Assembly: GCF_001192795.1 (NCBI RefSeq)
Contig: NZ_DF968181.1
Span: forward strand, 2,196,659 to 2,260,658
Direction of reading: 5' to 3'
DNA length: 64,000 nucleotides
From: Flexilinea flocculi
Lineage (GTDB): Bacteria; Chloroflexota; Anaerolineae; Anaerolineales; Anaerolineaceae
The notes below the pieces were generated by a model. That model was not told where the DNA came from. It saw only the letters and a list, made by a program, of their open reading frames with translations, and did not search any database. The position numbers and the translations under genes were made by a program. This document shows positions 17,632-27,101 of the stretch, one piece after another; positions within the stretch are counted from its first letter, which is position 1; every line of letters starts with the position of its first letter.

Positions 17632-18497
17632 ATAAGATAAATGATTTTCGACATGGCCTAATTTCCAAACCGCCCTCAGTCCTTTCATTGCTGAGCCATA
17701 ACTTTTATTTTATTCTCGGGGTAGTTATCCTGATTCTCTTGATCTTGATCGCTGTTTTTGCGCCTCTGCTTGCAACGCATGATGTAAACTCAGCCGATCC
17801 AACAGCAACGTTTATCGCTCCGAATGTGAATCAATGGATGGGGACAGATAACATCGGACGAGATATTTGGTCACGATTTGTCTTCGGTTCCCGGATTTCG
17901 CTCCTGGTTGGTCTGGCTGCGATGGTGATCGGGATGCTTTTCGGCTCAATATTAGGCATCATTGCAGGGTTTTATGGCTCTCTGATTGACAGTCTTCTTT
18001 CCTGGCTGACTGAAGTTTTAATGGCTTTCCCTGGAATGCTGCTTGCGTTATCCGTAATGGCGGTCTTGGGACCAGGTTTGACGAATGTCATTATTGCAGT
18101 AGGAATTGGATCCATTCCTTCATTTATGCGGATGGCTCGCAGTTCTGTATTAAAAACGCGTGAAATGGATTACATTGAAGCAGCCAGAACGATCGGCTGT
18201 AAAGATTCCAGAATTCTATTTCGTCATATTCTTCCAAATATTCTAAGACCGTTGATTGTCCTGGCAACGCTGGGAATCGGCGGTGCAATACTGGAAGGTG
18301 CTTCACTCAGTTATCTCGGGCTTGGCGCCCAACCGATGACGCCAGAATGGGGTTCCATGCTTTCAGCAGGCAGAGGGTTTCTGACAAATGCCTGGTGGGT
18401 CAGCGTTTTTCCAGGTTTAGGAATTTTTCTGGCAATTCTCAGCATCAATCTGATCGGCGATGGACTTGGCGATGTGCTCGATCCGATTAATAAATAA
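17628..18497 (+). CDS. Peptide ABC transporter permease, DppC/OppC type
   Basis: A 289-residue permease with an N-terminal cytoplasmic stretch, one early membrane span and five later ones. The sequence has the DppC landmarks HDVNSADP, WMGTDNIGRDIWSRFVFGSR and the EAA motif YIEAARTIGCKDSRILFRHILPN. It pairs with the DppB-type protein. No ATPase subunit gene follows, so the importer must borrow ATPases encoded elsewhere. Confidence 0.92.
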   Translation: MNKINDFRHGLISKPPSVLSLLSHNFYFILGVVILILLILIAVFAPLLATHDVNSADPTATFIAPNVNQWMGTDNIGRDIWSRFVFGSRISLLVGLAAMVIGMLFGSILGIIAGFYGSLIDSLLSWLTEVLMAFPGMLLALSVMAVLGPGLTNVIIAVGIGSIPSFMRMARSSVLKTREMDYIEAARTIGCKDSRILFRHILPNILRPLIVLATLGIGGAILEGASLSYLGLGAQPMTPEWGSMLSAGRGFLTNAWWVSVFPGLGIFLAILSINLIGDGLGDVLDPINK

Positions 18498-18634
18498 GAA
18501 TTCATCCGGAGATTTGGAGTTATGAATCGGTATCATATAAGATTCGATCATTTCACAAAAGCAGGTGCATCTGAATTTTGAAAAATGAACCGATTTTTTT
18601 AAGAAATTCGCAATTGGTATGGTTATATGAATAA

Positions 18635-20173
18635 ATGAAAAAGTTAATTGTCAACGGAAAAATTATTACTATGGATATTTCTCATCCGTCAGCAGAGGCA
18701 GTCCTCTTTGAAGGAGAGCGTATCATAGCAGTTGGTAACAGCAGCAATCTAAAGAGCACCTATTCGGTCAATAACAAGGACATTTTCGATGCAAAAGGAG
18801 CCGTGATTGTTCCCGGTTTCATCGATGCACACAATCATTACACACTGATGGGCGTCCAAAAATTTGAGCTGGATTTAGGCGGAATTTTTAATCGGGAGAT
18901 GATTTTAAATCGAATTCATGAAGAACACTTGAAATTAGATCCAAATTTACCATTGATTGGAATTAATTACGAAGTAGACCATATTCCGAAAGAACATCAT
19001 ATTTATAAATTTGACTTACAGAAAGCTGCGCCCAATCGAATCATACAAATCTCGGACCGCAGTTCGCACATGTCAGTTACAACCGACCAAACGCTGCAGG
19101 TTGCAGAAATCAACCTGGATCCTAAAGAATGCCTTCAGTGTATGGTGCCTTGTAATTTGAAAATCGCCGGTTTCACAGGCGAAATATGCGGTTTGGCTAA
19201 TTCGGCACTTCATCATTACGTTCAAAAAGGACTTCGCAATCCAGAGACATTAAAATCAGCCTGGAAGTATGCTTCGTCAATTGCCGCTGAACATGGAGTT
19301 ACATCGATCCATGCCATCGTCACCGAAGAGGAGATGAAGGGACTTATCTATTACAAAGATATCCTGCCCATCGATTTGAAGATCTATACCGAGACAAAGA
19401 ATGTCAAGGCAGTCAAAGCTGCCGGACTGAAACAAATCGGCGGATGCGGCGCTGTGATGGTTGATGGTGATTCTGGTCCATTTACTGCCGCTTTTTTGGA
19501 ACCGTATACAGAGCGACCAGAAACCAGCGGTCTGCTTTATTATTCTGATGAAGAGTTGGAAGATTTTGTTTGGGAAGTTCACTCGGCCGGTTTACAGCTT
19601 GCATTACACTGCGTTGGTGACGCAGCGTCACAACAAGTGTTGAACGCTGTCGAAGCTGTTCAAAATCGAAGCGGCAGGAAAATACGGCATCGAATTGAAC
19701 ACTTTGAGTTTGGTACAAAAGAACAGATGGATAAAGTGAAACGGTTGGGAATGTGTTTGTCGATTCAACCGAATTTCAATCATTTTTGGAATCACACAAC
19801 CTACATCGAACAGTTAGGTATATCCAGAGCGATGAGAGCAGATCCGATACAAACGATTGTAAAGAAAGGAATTCCAATGGGGTTCGGTTCAGATTGTGCA
19901 GTCACTCCCTGTGATCCGCTTCTGACAATATCCAGCGCTGTTAATCATTCGCTTCCCGATGAACGGATTTCTCCAACAAACGCACTGTACTTTCACACCA
20001 TAGGAAGCGCCTATATTGGAATGGAAGAAAAAGATAAGGGCAGCATTACCCCCGGAAAATTTGCTGACATGGTATTTCTGGATGCTGATCCAACAGAAGT
20101 TGACTCCAGTGAAATTAAAGACATTCCTGTAAAAATGACCATTGCCAAAGGACACGTCATTTATTCGCAATAA
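18635..20173 (+). CDS. Amidohydrolase family protein, YtcJ-like
   Basis: A 512-residue metal-dependent hydrolase of the amidohydrolase-3 group. It has the small N-terminal beta domain (IVNGKIITM), the metal-binding GFIDAHNHYT near residues 66-75, a later LALHCVGD (His ligand), RHRIEHFEF (His ligand) and GFGSDCAVTP with the conserved Asp. The end GSITPGKFADMVFLDADP is typical. The likely activity is hydrolysis of an N-acyl or cyclic amide taken up by the importer encoded upstream. It lies 137 bp after the permease, and a strong terminator follows. There is no clear Shine-Dalgarno site. Confidence 0.85.
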   Translation: MKKLIVNGKIITMDISHPSAEAVLFEGERIIAVGNSSNLKSTYSVNNKDIFDAKGAVIVPGFIDAHNHYTLMGVQKFELDLGGIFNREMILNRIHEEHLKLDPNLPLIGINYEVDHIPKEHHIYKFDLQKAAPNRIIQISDRSSHMSVTTDQTLQVAEINLDPKECLQCMVPCNLKIAGFTGEICGLANSALHHYVQKGLRNPETLKSAWKYASSIAAEHGVTSIHAIVTEEEMKGLIYYKDILPIDLKIYTETKNVKAVKAAGLKQIGGCGAVMVDGDSGPFTAAFLEPYTERPETSGLLYYSDEELEDFVWEVHSAGLQLALHCVGDAASQQVLNAVEAVQNRSGRKIRHRIEHFEFGTKEQMDKVKRLGMCLSIQPNFNHFWNHTTYIEQLGISRAMRADPIQTIVKKGIPMGFGSDCAVTPCDPLLTISSAVNHSLPDERISPTNALYFHTIGSAYIGMEEKDKGSITPGKFADMVFLDADPTEVDSSEIKDIPVKMTIAKGHVIYSQ

Positions 20174-20186
20174 GAAAAAAAGTTTT

Positions 20187-20224
20187 ATTGGCAAATAGTC
20201 TGTGCGCACAGACTATTTGCCAAT
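20187..20224. terminator. Bidirectional terminator, 19-bp perfect palindrome
   Basis: A self-complementary 38-base sequence centred on TGCGCA with T-rich flanks on both sides (AAAAAAAGTTTT before, TTTTTATTTT after). It lies between the convergent amidohydrolase and cysS genes and should stop transcription from both. Confidence 0.85.
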
Positions 20225-20236
20225 TTTTATTTTCCC

Positions 20237-20256
20237 AGCATTTCGAATTGCTGAAT
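20237..20256. repeat. Solitary end of the palindromic intergenic element
   Basis: CAGCATTTCGAATTGCTGA matches the right-end consensus ATTTCGAATTGCTG and is nearly palindromic in itself. No central hairpin accompanies it. Confidence 0.45.
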
Positions 20257-20296
20257 TCTCATCTATGAAAATTCAGCTTTCGGACTGCGCTTGGGA

Positions 20297-21712
20297 TCAG
20301 TTTTTTCGATCCCAACGCCAGGTCGTACCGTCTTTCGTATCCTCAAGAACAACTCCTTTTTCAGAAAGTTGATTTCGGATTTGATCCGCTAATCCCCAAT
20401 TTTTCTGTTTACGAAGTTCAAGACGTAAATCCACCAATAATTGAACAAATGGATCCGCTTCTGCCGATTGCTGTTTTTCAGATTTGACATCCAGCGTCAA
20501 ACCCAATACGCTGGTCAGCTCCAATAACAAGTCTTGTGCAGGCTGTAATTCTGCTTGAGTTGCCCCTTCATCGCGGGAATAATTGATTACACGAATTAAC
20601 TCGAAAATATACCCCAATGCACCGGCAGAATTAAAATCATCATCCATTGAGCTTTCGAAACCATTTCTGGTTGCAGCGATTTGCTGTGAAAGGGCTTGTT
20701 TGACGTCTTCGGATGCGCCTTTTGCCCCTTCCGCTGCCGGATGAAACGCGAACCGAATTCGATCCAGCGCTTTTTCCGCCTGAAGTAAAACATCTTCATT
20801 AAAAACGATCGGATTTCGATAGGCTGAATTCAGAATCAGGTAACGAAAAGAATCAGCACTGTGATGAGACAAAAACTCATCAATGCTGATAATATTACCG
20901 ATGGATTTCGACATTTTTTCGCCGCGAAGCTGCAGCATTCCATTATGCACCCAGTATCGGGCAAAAGGTTTACCAGTAAATAACTCACTTTGTGCAATTT
21001 CATTTTCATGATGGGGAAAAATCAGATCATTTCCACCGCCATGAATATCAATCGAATCGCCAAAATAATGATAATTCATTGCTGAACATTCGATATGCCA
21101 TCCTGGACGCCCAGGACCCCATGGGCTATCCCAGGCCGGTTCCCCCGGCTTTGCTGATTTCCATAAAGCAAAATCCATCGGATCCTCTTTCCGATCATCC
21201 GCTTCCTTACGTACGCCGGCTCGCATATCATCCAAATTCCTTCCAGAAAGTTTTCCGTAATTCGGATCATTACGAACGCGAAAATAAACATCGCCTTCCA
21301 ATGGATAAGCTGCGCCTTTGTCAATCAATCCTTGTACAATCGCAATGATCTGATCGATTTCTTTGGATGCCCGCGGATTAAAGGATGCCGGCTTGATATT
21401 CAAATCAGCCATATTTTTCTGAAAGTCTTGAATATAACCTTCTGCAAGGGCAAATGGATCCATTCCCATTTCATTCGCCCTCCGAATGATTTTATCGTCT
21501 ACATCGGTAAAATTCATAGCGAATTGAACGTTGAATCCCCGATATTCCAGATATCGGCGAATGATATCAAAAACCAGCGCAGACATCGCATGACCGATAT
21601 GCGCTTTGTTATAAACTGTCGGACCGCAAACATACATGCGGACTTTCCCCGGTTCGATTGTTTCTAACGGTTCTTTTGTTCGGGTCAGTGTGTTATAGAT
21701 TTGAATGCTCAC
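20297..21712 (-). CDS. cysS: Cysteinyl-tRNA synthetase
   Basis: A 471-residue class I synthetase. The zinc-binding Cys lies in MYVCGPTVYNKAHIGHA, which also holds the HIGH motif; WHIECSAM carries a further ligand, and the HHENEIAQSE and GEKMSKSIGN segments are diagnostic. It charges tRNA-Cys with cysteine. The start is GTG with AGGAG upstream and overlaps the stop of the PIN-TRAM gene by 4 bp (GTGA), so the two are co-translated. Length is normal. No T-box leader is seen upstream. Confidence 0.97.
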   Translation of the reverse strand: MSIQIYNTLTRTKEPLETIEPGKVRMYVCGPTVYNKAHIGHAMSALVFDIIRRYLEYRGFNVQFAMNFTDVDDKIIRRANEMGMDPFALAEGYIQDFQKNMADLNIKPASFNPRASKEIDQIIAIVQGLIDKGAAYPLEGDVYFRVRNDPNYGKLSGRNLDDMRAGVRKEADDRKEDPMDFALWKSAKPGEPAWDSPWGPGRPGWHIECSAMNYHYFGDSIDIHGGGNDLIFPHHENEIAQSELFTGKPFARYWVHNGMLQLRGEKMSKSIGNIISIDEFLSHHSADSFRYLILNSAYRNPIVFNEDVLLQAEKALDRIRFAFHPAAEGAKGASEDVKQALSQQIAATRNGFESSMDDDFNSAGALGYIFELIRVINYSRDEGATQAELQPAQDLLLELTSVLGLTLDVKSEKQQSAEADPFVQLLVDLRLELRKQKNWGLADQIRNQLSEKGVVLEDTKDGTTWRWDRKN

Positions 21713-22788
21713 CGTTTCGCTCCTGTTCCCTTTTCCTGTCGGGCAAAAATCATTCTGCCGGCAGCCGTTTGGAGTATTTTTGTAACAACCACATAGATAT
21801 CCTGATTTAAAAAGTTCCTGCCATTCTCGATCACGACCATTGTGCCATCTTCCATATAACCGACGCCTTGATTATGCTCTTTCCCTTCCTGAATGACTTT
21901 AATCTGCAGCCCTTCACCCGGAAGCAGCACTGATTTTACTGCATTCGCAAGATCATTTACATTTAAGATACCAACACCCTGCAGATCAGCGACTTTATTC
22001 AGATTATAGTCATTCGTAAGAATCTGACAATTCAATTGACGTGCCAGCACAACCAACTTCGCATCGACATCTTTCACGCCGTCAACTTCAAGATCGCTGA
22101 TTTTCACTTCTGCGTTAGGTTCTTTTTGAAGTTGAGCCAAAATTTCTAAGCCGCGCCTTCCGCGCTGCCGCCGCAGACTGTCTTCAGAATCCGCAATGTA
22201 CTGTAGTTCCTGCAGAATAAATCGCGGGATAATCATAATGCCAGGGATAAAACCTGTATGTGCAATATCTGCAATTCTGCCGTCAATAATAACGCTTGTG
22301 TCTAAAAGAACATTTTTTTCATGACGAATCAACGGTTCATTGATTTCAGCCCGCCCAGAAGCCAGATGCATCGTTAACGCATTGATTTCCTGGTATTTCG
22401 CCATTCCTATTACAATGCCAAGATAACAGAAGACAGCGCTAAAAACGATTGGCAGCACTCTCCCAAAGAACCCCGGCAAGAATGAGAGAGGAATCGAAAT
22501 TAAAGCTGCTGCAATAAGTCCCAATAACAGGCCAAGTAAACCGGCCGTCAGCCGATTCATCGGAATCAGCTTCAATTTAGTGCTGAGTTTCCGCAGCGGA
22601 ATCACAGTGAAAAATGGGGTTAGGAAATAACCGATAATCACTCCTAATACGCAGTAAATGATTTCTGTCTGCAAATGTCCCCAACGTTCTGGGAAAAAAG
22701 CCGGTGCATACGATTTTCCAAGCCAATAACCGCTAAAGCCAAAAACAATAAGTCCAATAATTCGAATAATTTGATCAATTTTCCTCAT
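21709..22788 (-). CDS. PIN/TRAM domain membrane protein (YacL-like)
   Basis: A 359-residue protein with four N-terminal membrane spans (about residues 8-130). A PIN nuclease domain follows (VLLDTSVIIDGRIADI with the first acidic residues; LTNDYNLNKVA with the later Asp), then a C-terminal TRAM domain (LLPGEGLQIKVIQEGKEHNQGVGYMEDGTMVV). This architecture matches Bacillus YacL, a likely membrane-bound ribonuclease near cysS in several phyla. It overlaps cysS by 4 bp. The cellular substrate is not known. Confidence 0.88.
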   Translation of the reverse strand: MRKIDQIIRIIGLIVFGFSGYWLGKSYAPAFFPERWGHLQTEIIYCVLGVIIGYFLTPFFTVIPLRKLSTKLKLIPMNRLTAGLLGLLLGLIAAALISIPLSFLPGFFGRVLPIVFSAVFCYLGIVIGMAKYQEINALTMHLASGRAEINEPLIRHEKNVLLDTSVIIDGRIADIAHTGFIPGIMIIPRFILQELQYIADSEDSLRRQRGRRGLEILAQLQKEPNAEVKISDLEVDGVKDVDAKLVVLARQLNCQILTNDYNLNKVADLQGVGILNVNDLANAVKSVLLPGEGLQIKVIQEGKEHNQGVGYMEDGTMVVIENGRNFLNQDIYVVVTKILQTAAGRMIFARQEKGTGAKR

Positions 22789-23339
22789 GAATAATTCCTT
22801 TTTCCTAAGAAAATACTGATTATGCGCAACAGAAACACATCTGATGCGTCATTTGTCTGGAAAAAACACGAGCAGACACCAGAAACAGGAATGTCTTATT
22901 CCCTTATCCAGCGCTGTGATTCACAATGAGGATTTATTGATGAGACGAAAAAATTTGAATAAAAAAACGAGAGAACGAAAAATAATTGCTCAATAAATAC
23001 CGCTGAAACTGTCTCGTAATTCAATAAAATATAATAAATCCCCTAACTACTATTCTATCCCTATTATTGATATACTAAAGTAATACTATCATTATTCTTT
23101 CGATGACATTCTTCTTAAGAAAAAGTTACAATAACTACCTTTTGACACAATCGATTCGAATCATAAAACAGCTGAATGGATATCAGGACATTCTTGCAAC
23201 TCGCTGAAATTTGGCAAAACAGCAACTTTTTTTCTTTTTTAATAAAAGGAATTACAAAATTTCGAATAAATGGAGTATAAAATACGGTAAAAAAAATTGA
23301 AGAGACAGATACTCCTTTTTTCAATAAAAAAAAGCATCG
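22789..23339. other. Intergenic region, 551 bp, no gene seen
   Basis: A+T-rich spacer between the PIN-TRAM gene (reading away) and the MFS gene. There is a possible minus-strand CATAAT -10 box near 22,825. TTCGAATCAT at about 23,154 and TGAATG nearby resemble decayed palindromic-element ends, but no hairpin is intact. I see no RNA gene. Confidence 0.4.
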
Positions 23340-24563
23340 TTATCCTTGCTCTGTAAGCCGAATTGAATGTCTGTTTTTCCGATACAAAACGCAAAAGCCC
23401 AATGCTGCAGTCATCGCGCAAATGGATCCAAAAATCCAGATGCTCTGCGGATAGAAGACATCATAGAGATATCCGGCACAAGCCGGTCCAATTCCGTATC
23501 CGAATGGATGTGCCAGACTCAGGATGCTCATATACCTTCCTCGTGCATCCGATGGAGATAACCTTGCTGCCAAAGCGGACATCGTCGGAGACATGAGGAT
23601 TTCTCCGATTGTCAGTATGGCCATACAAAAACAAAACCACAGGACATTGGGGAAAAGCGCATATCCGCCTATTCCCACCATATAAAATAGTGCAGAAAAA
23701 ATCATCGTCTTTAAAGGGTGCTTTCTGCGACTGATCTTTAAAGCCGGAAGCTGAAGGAGGACACAAAGAATTGCATTGACTGAATAGACATAACTGACCT
23801 GATTCTCCCTTAATCCATAAGTTTCACGACTATATAATGAGAGCAAATTAAAAACAACCGATGCGCCCATAAAAATGACACTCATAAAGAAGATTGCGGA
23901 AATAAATGTTCGATCGCGAAAAACATCAGCGAATTTCGTTTTTGACTCAATCTTTTCTACCGGTAAAAGGTGTCTTGAGAAAGTCTCCTTAATTGTCAAG
24001 ATTGAAATCAGGAAAGAAATAAGATAACCGATTGAAGCGCAGTAAAAAATCAACGCATACGATTTTGTCGCTAGGAATCCACCAACAATCGGCCCGATTG
24101 CAAAACCTGAATTGGACATCATCCGCAGCCAGGAATATGCTTCAATCCGATCAGCATCAGAAACCAGGTCTGCAACCATAGCGCTGGAACTGATGGAATA
24201 GAATAGATCCAAAGCGCCCCATGTCCCCATTAGCACTGCAAACTGCCATAAAGTTGTTGCTGAATACATCAGGAAATAATATGTAGCACCTCCAAAAAGG
24301 GAGGTAAGGAGCAATCCGCGTCTTCCAAATCGGTCGGCAAAGGAACCTGCAAAAAAGGATGCAAGAATTCCGGTAACGGAACGGAGGGAAATCAATAACG
24401 TCGTCACACGCAGCGGGAGATCAAGCCGTTCTCGCAAAAATATATTCAGATAAGGCCAAGCCATGGAAGACCCTATTGAGAAAATTAATGCACTCCCCAT
24501 AATAATGTAGAGTTGAATCGGAAATTTCCCGTATTTTCCGCGAGAAGGCTGTACGAAATTCAT
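23340..24563 (-). CDS. MFS transporter
   Basis: A 407-residue membrane protein with about twelve hydrophobic segments. The loop between spans 2 and 3 carries the MFS signature GSFADRFGRRGLL, and the central loop is basic. The C-terminal half has GEILMSPTMSALAARLSPSDARGRYMS, reminiscent of MdtH/YttB drug exporters. It is a secondary transporter, most likely of the drug:H+ antiporter type; the substrate is unknown. ATG at 24,563 is preceded by GGAGG at 11 bp, and an in-frame TTG three bases earlier is a possible alternative. It stands alone between two gene-free spacers. Confidence 0.85.
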   Translation of the reverse strand: MNFVQPSRGKYGKFPIQLYIIMGSALIFSIGSSMAWPYLNIFLRERLDLPLRVTTLLISLRSVTGILASFFAGSFADRFGRRGLLLTSLFGGATYYFLMYSATTLWQFAVLMGTWGALDLFYSISSSAMVADLVSDADRIEAYSWLRMMSNSGFAIGPIVGGFLATKSYALIFYCASIGYLISFLISILTIKETFSRHLLPVEKIESKTKFADVFRDRTFISAIFFMSVIFMGASVVFNLLSLYSRETYGLRENQVSYVYSVNAILCVLLQLPALKISRRKHPLKTMIFSALFYMVGIGGYALFPNVLWFCFCMAILTIGEILMSPTMSALAARLSPSDARGRYMSILSLAHPFGYGIGPACAGYLYDVFYPQSIWIFGSICAMTAALGFCVLYRKNRHSIRLTEQG

Positions 24564-25061
24564 CAATCTGCAATCCTCCAATAATTCGAAAATCGATCTG
24601 TCTGTTCGAGCTATGAGAGAAAAATATCTCTTAGTATTTTATAATATTGACGACTCATTTTTAATTCAGTCTCATTAGTTTATCATATTCAATCGGAATT
24701 CAGATTTCTTGCAATTATTCGAAATAAGGATTGACTTTTAAAATAAGAAAGGAAACTTGTTGAACGTATATACGTGCAAAATAATACATTCAAAAATGAA
24801 TATTTTTCATAGTTCGCATGACTGGATTTTCTGCAGATACGCAAAATTTGAAGAGACTTTTTTAGAAAAGATCGAAGGATTGTTGCAGTTTCTTAGATTA
24901 GCTCCATCAAGAATAAAAACGCAAACATTTTTTCCCCGCATATCGAAATGCTGAAAATCAGGAAAACACAATTAACCCGTCTCATCTATGATAAAATTTT
25001 CAACGATTCGTAACATCAAAAAAATTGGATGATAAATCCTTTTCAAAAACAGAGGCAAAAA
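24564..25061. other. Intergenic region with element-like ends upstream of metG
   Basis: Contains TTATTCGAAATAAGGATTGAC at about 24,716 and ATATCGAAATGCTG at about 24,940, which resemble left and right ends of the palindromic element but are about 240 bp apart. The sequence between them includes ACGTATATACGT and no long hairpin. No ORF with a ribosome binding site and no T-box was found. CTATGATAAAAT near 24,988 may be the metG -10 region. Confidence 0.35.
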
Positions 25062-26840
25062 ATGAAAGAAAAAATTCTCGTAACAGCAGCCTGGCCTTAC
25101 GCTAACGCTTATATCCATGTCGGAAATCTTACCGGAGCCTACCTTCCGGCTGACATCTTTGCCAGATTTCAACGGCTGATGGGACGAGAAACTTTATTCG
25201 TCTCAGGTTCTGATGCACACGGTACTCCGATTACGGTCCGTGCAGATGCCGAAAAATCAACTGCTGAAGCTGTTTATAAAAGATTCCATGAATCGTTTCT
25301 GGACATGCAGCATAAGGTCGGTATCACCTATGATCTTTTTAGCAGTACGCATACAGAAAATCATTTTAAAGTCTCTCAAGATGTTTTTTTGGCACTAAAA
25401 GAGAATGGTTACTTATACAAAGCAACTGATAAGCAATGGTACACGCCTTCTCAGAAAAAATTTCTTCCAGATCGATATGTTGAGGGAACCTGTTACATTT
25501 GCGGTTATGACAATGCCCGCAGCGACCAATGCGACAAATGCGGCAATTTGCTGGATCCGGAAAAACTGATCAGCCCCCGCTCAAAGATTGATGGATCCAT
25601 GCCGGAATTAAGAGAGACGGAACACTATTATCTGGATCTCGGTAAGCTGCAAAACAGAGTTGTTAATTTTCTGAAAGCACGAGAAGACTATTGGCGTCCC
25701 AACGTTCTCCGTCAATCCCTGGGACAAATATTAGCTGAAGATCTGCATGGCAGAGCAATCACACGTGATTTAGACTGGGGTATTCCGGTTCCCGTAGAGG
25801 ACGCAGCAGGAAAATGCCTCTATGTTTGGTTTGAAGCTGTAATTGGCTATCTTTCGGCTTCGATTGAATGGTCAAAATTACAGGGGACACCAGATGCCTG
25901 GAAAAAATGGTGGGAAGAATCTGACAGTAAATCGTATTATTTCATCGGAAAAGATAACATTCCGTTTCATGCGGTGATCTGGCCTGCTCAATTATCCGGA
26001 ATGGGAACAAAATTCGACCTTCTGTTCGACGGGAAAGAAGGCGAGGCGTTGAATCTGCCGTACGATGTACCGGCCAATGAATTTATGAATCTTGAGGGTC
26101 AAAAAATCTCTGGCAGCCGCAATTGGGCAATTTTTGTCAACGATTTTCTGGAAGATTTTGACCCCGATCCGCTGCGTTATTATTTGACTGTAAATATGCC
26201 AGAATCACAGGATACGGATTGGGACTGGGAAGATTTCCTCAAACGAAACAACAATGAATTGGTTGCGAATTGGGGCAATCTTGCCAACCGGGTGATTTCA
26301 TTTGCCAATAAACATTGGGGAGAAATTCCAAACCCAGGTGATCTGGATGAAGATGACAAACAATTACTGGAAACAATCGAATCCGGATTTGAAAGTGTTG
26401 GAAAAGAATATGATGCAGTCCATCTGCGCGCTGGCCTGGCAGAATCACTGCGTCTCGCGACAGAAGTCAACCGTTATCTGGATATCGCTGCTCCATGGCA
26501 ATTGGTAAAAACCGACAAAGAAGCTGCCGGAAGAAAAATCTATACAGCATTACGAGCGATCGATTCATTAAAAATACTATTTGCTCCGATTCTTCCTTTC
26601 TCCTCGGAGAAACTGCATAAAATGCTGGGGTATGAAGGACAGATTTTCGGGGATCTTGTAACAAAATCCATTCAGGACAAACTGGGCGAACACACAGTAA
26701 ATTGTTATGACCCAACAAAAGCGATTGGGAAATGGGAACCGTCGAAACTGCCTGCCGGACAAAAATTCGGTGAGATTTCCCCGCTATTCAAAAAATTAGA
26801 CCCTTCCATTGTCGAAATCGAACGGGCAAAATTGGGATAA
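25062..26840 (+). CDS. metG: Methionyl-tRNA synthetase
   Basis: A 592-residue class I synthetase that charges tRNA-Met. It has TAAWPYANAYIHVGNLTGAYLPAD (HIGH variant HVGN), a Cys4 zinc knuckle in CYICGYDNARSDQCDKCG, WFEAVIGY, and the KMSKS equivalent QKISGSRN. The C-terminal tRNA-binding EMAP/Trbp111-like extension of many MetG proteins is absent. The ATG at 25,062 lies after an AGAGGC site and fits the motif spacing; an upstream ATG at 25,029 has no site. A hairpin terminator follows directly. Confidence 0.96.
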   Translation: MKEKILVTAAWPYANAYIHVGNLTGAYLPADIFARFQRLMGRETLFVSGSDAHGTPITVRADAEKSTAEAVYKRFHESFLDMQHKVGITYDLFSSTHTENHFKVSQDVFLALKENGYLYKATDKQWYTPSQKKFLPDRYVEGTCYICGYDNARSDQCDKCGNLLDPEKLISPRSKIDGSMPELRETEHYYLDLGKLQNRVVNFLKAREDYWRPNVLRQSLGQILAEDLHGRAITRDLDWGIPVPVEDAAGKCLYVWFEAVIGYLSASIEWSKLQGTPDAWKKWWEESDSKSYYFIGKDNIPFHAVIWPAQLSGMGTKFDLLFDGKEGEALNLPYDVPANEFMNLEGQKISGSRNWAIFVNDFLEDFDPDPLRYYLTVNMPESQDTDWDWEDFLKRNNNELVANWGNLANRVISFANKHWGEIPNPGDLDEDDKQLLETIESGFESVGKEYDAVHLRAGLAESLRLATEVNRYLDIAAPWQLVKTDKEAAGRKIYTALRAIDSLKILFAPILPFSSEKLHKMLGYEGQIFGDLVTKSIQDKLGEHTVNCYDPTKAIGKWEPSKLPAGQKFGEISPLFKKLDPSIVEIERAKLG

Positions 26841-26884
26841 GAAATTGCTGTGATTCGAATGACCGTAACAGCCATGAATCATAG

Positions 26885-26910
26885 GGACCTGACTTTGTCA
26901 GGTCCTTTTT
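26885..26910 (+). terminator. Rho-independent terminator of metG
   Basis: GGACCTGAC (26,885-26,893), a TTT loop, GTCAGGTCC (26,897-26,905) and then five T. A perfect 9-bp stem 45 bp after the metG stop. Confidence 0.9.
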
Positions 26911-26971
26911 ATACGGCAATGAAAGTCATTTCCGTTAATTTCATCTGTTTCGGCAGCAATCCTTTGAGAAA

Positions 26972-27082
26972 CAGCTATTCAAAATATCCACTTAATATTA
27001 AATAAGGAAAAAATGTTATTGCGTAGTTTTTATGCGAAACGCAAAAACAATGCAACAAACACTTTTATTTTTCGAATTGCTG
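26972..27082. repeat. Palindromic intergenic element
   Basis: Starts with CAGCTATTCAAAAT and ends with TTTTTCGAATTGCTG. The hairpin at 27,014-27,056 has imperfect arms (TGTTATTGC... / ...GCAACA) and an apex TGCGAAACGCA with a short internal stem. It lies between the metG terminator and the convergent AI-2E gene. Confidence 0.65.
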
Positions 27083-27101
27083 AATGGGAAATCAATCAGG
27101 G

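Noticed and set aside
22789..23339. Short ORFs of about 60-70 codons in the gap before the MFS gene
   Set aside because: A+T-rich, no ribosome binding site and no recognisable protein sequence.
24564..25061. T-box leader of metG
   Set aside because: No T-box sequence, specifier stem or terminator near the start was found.
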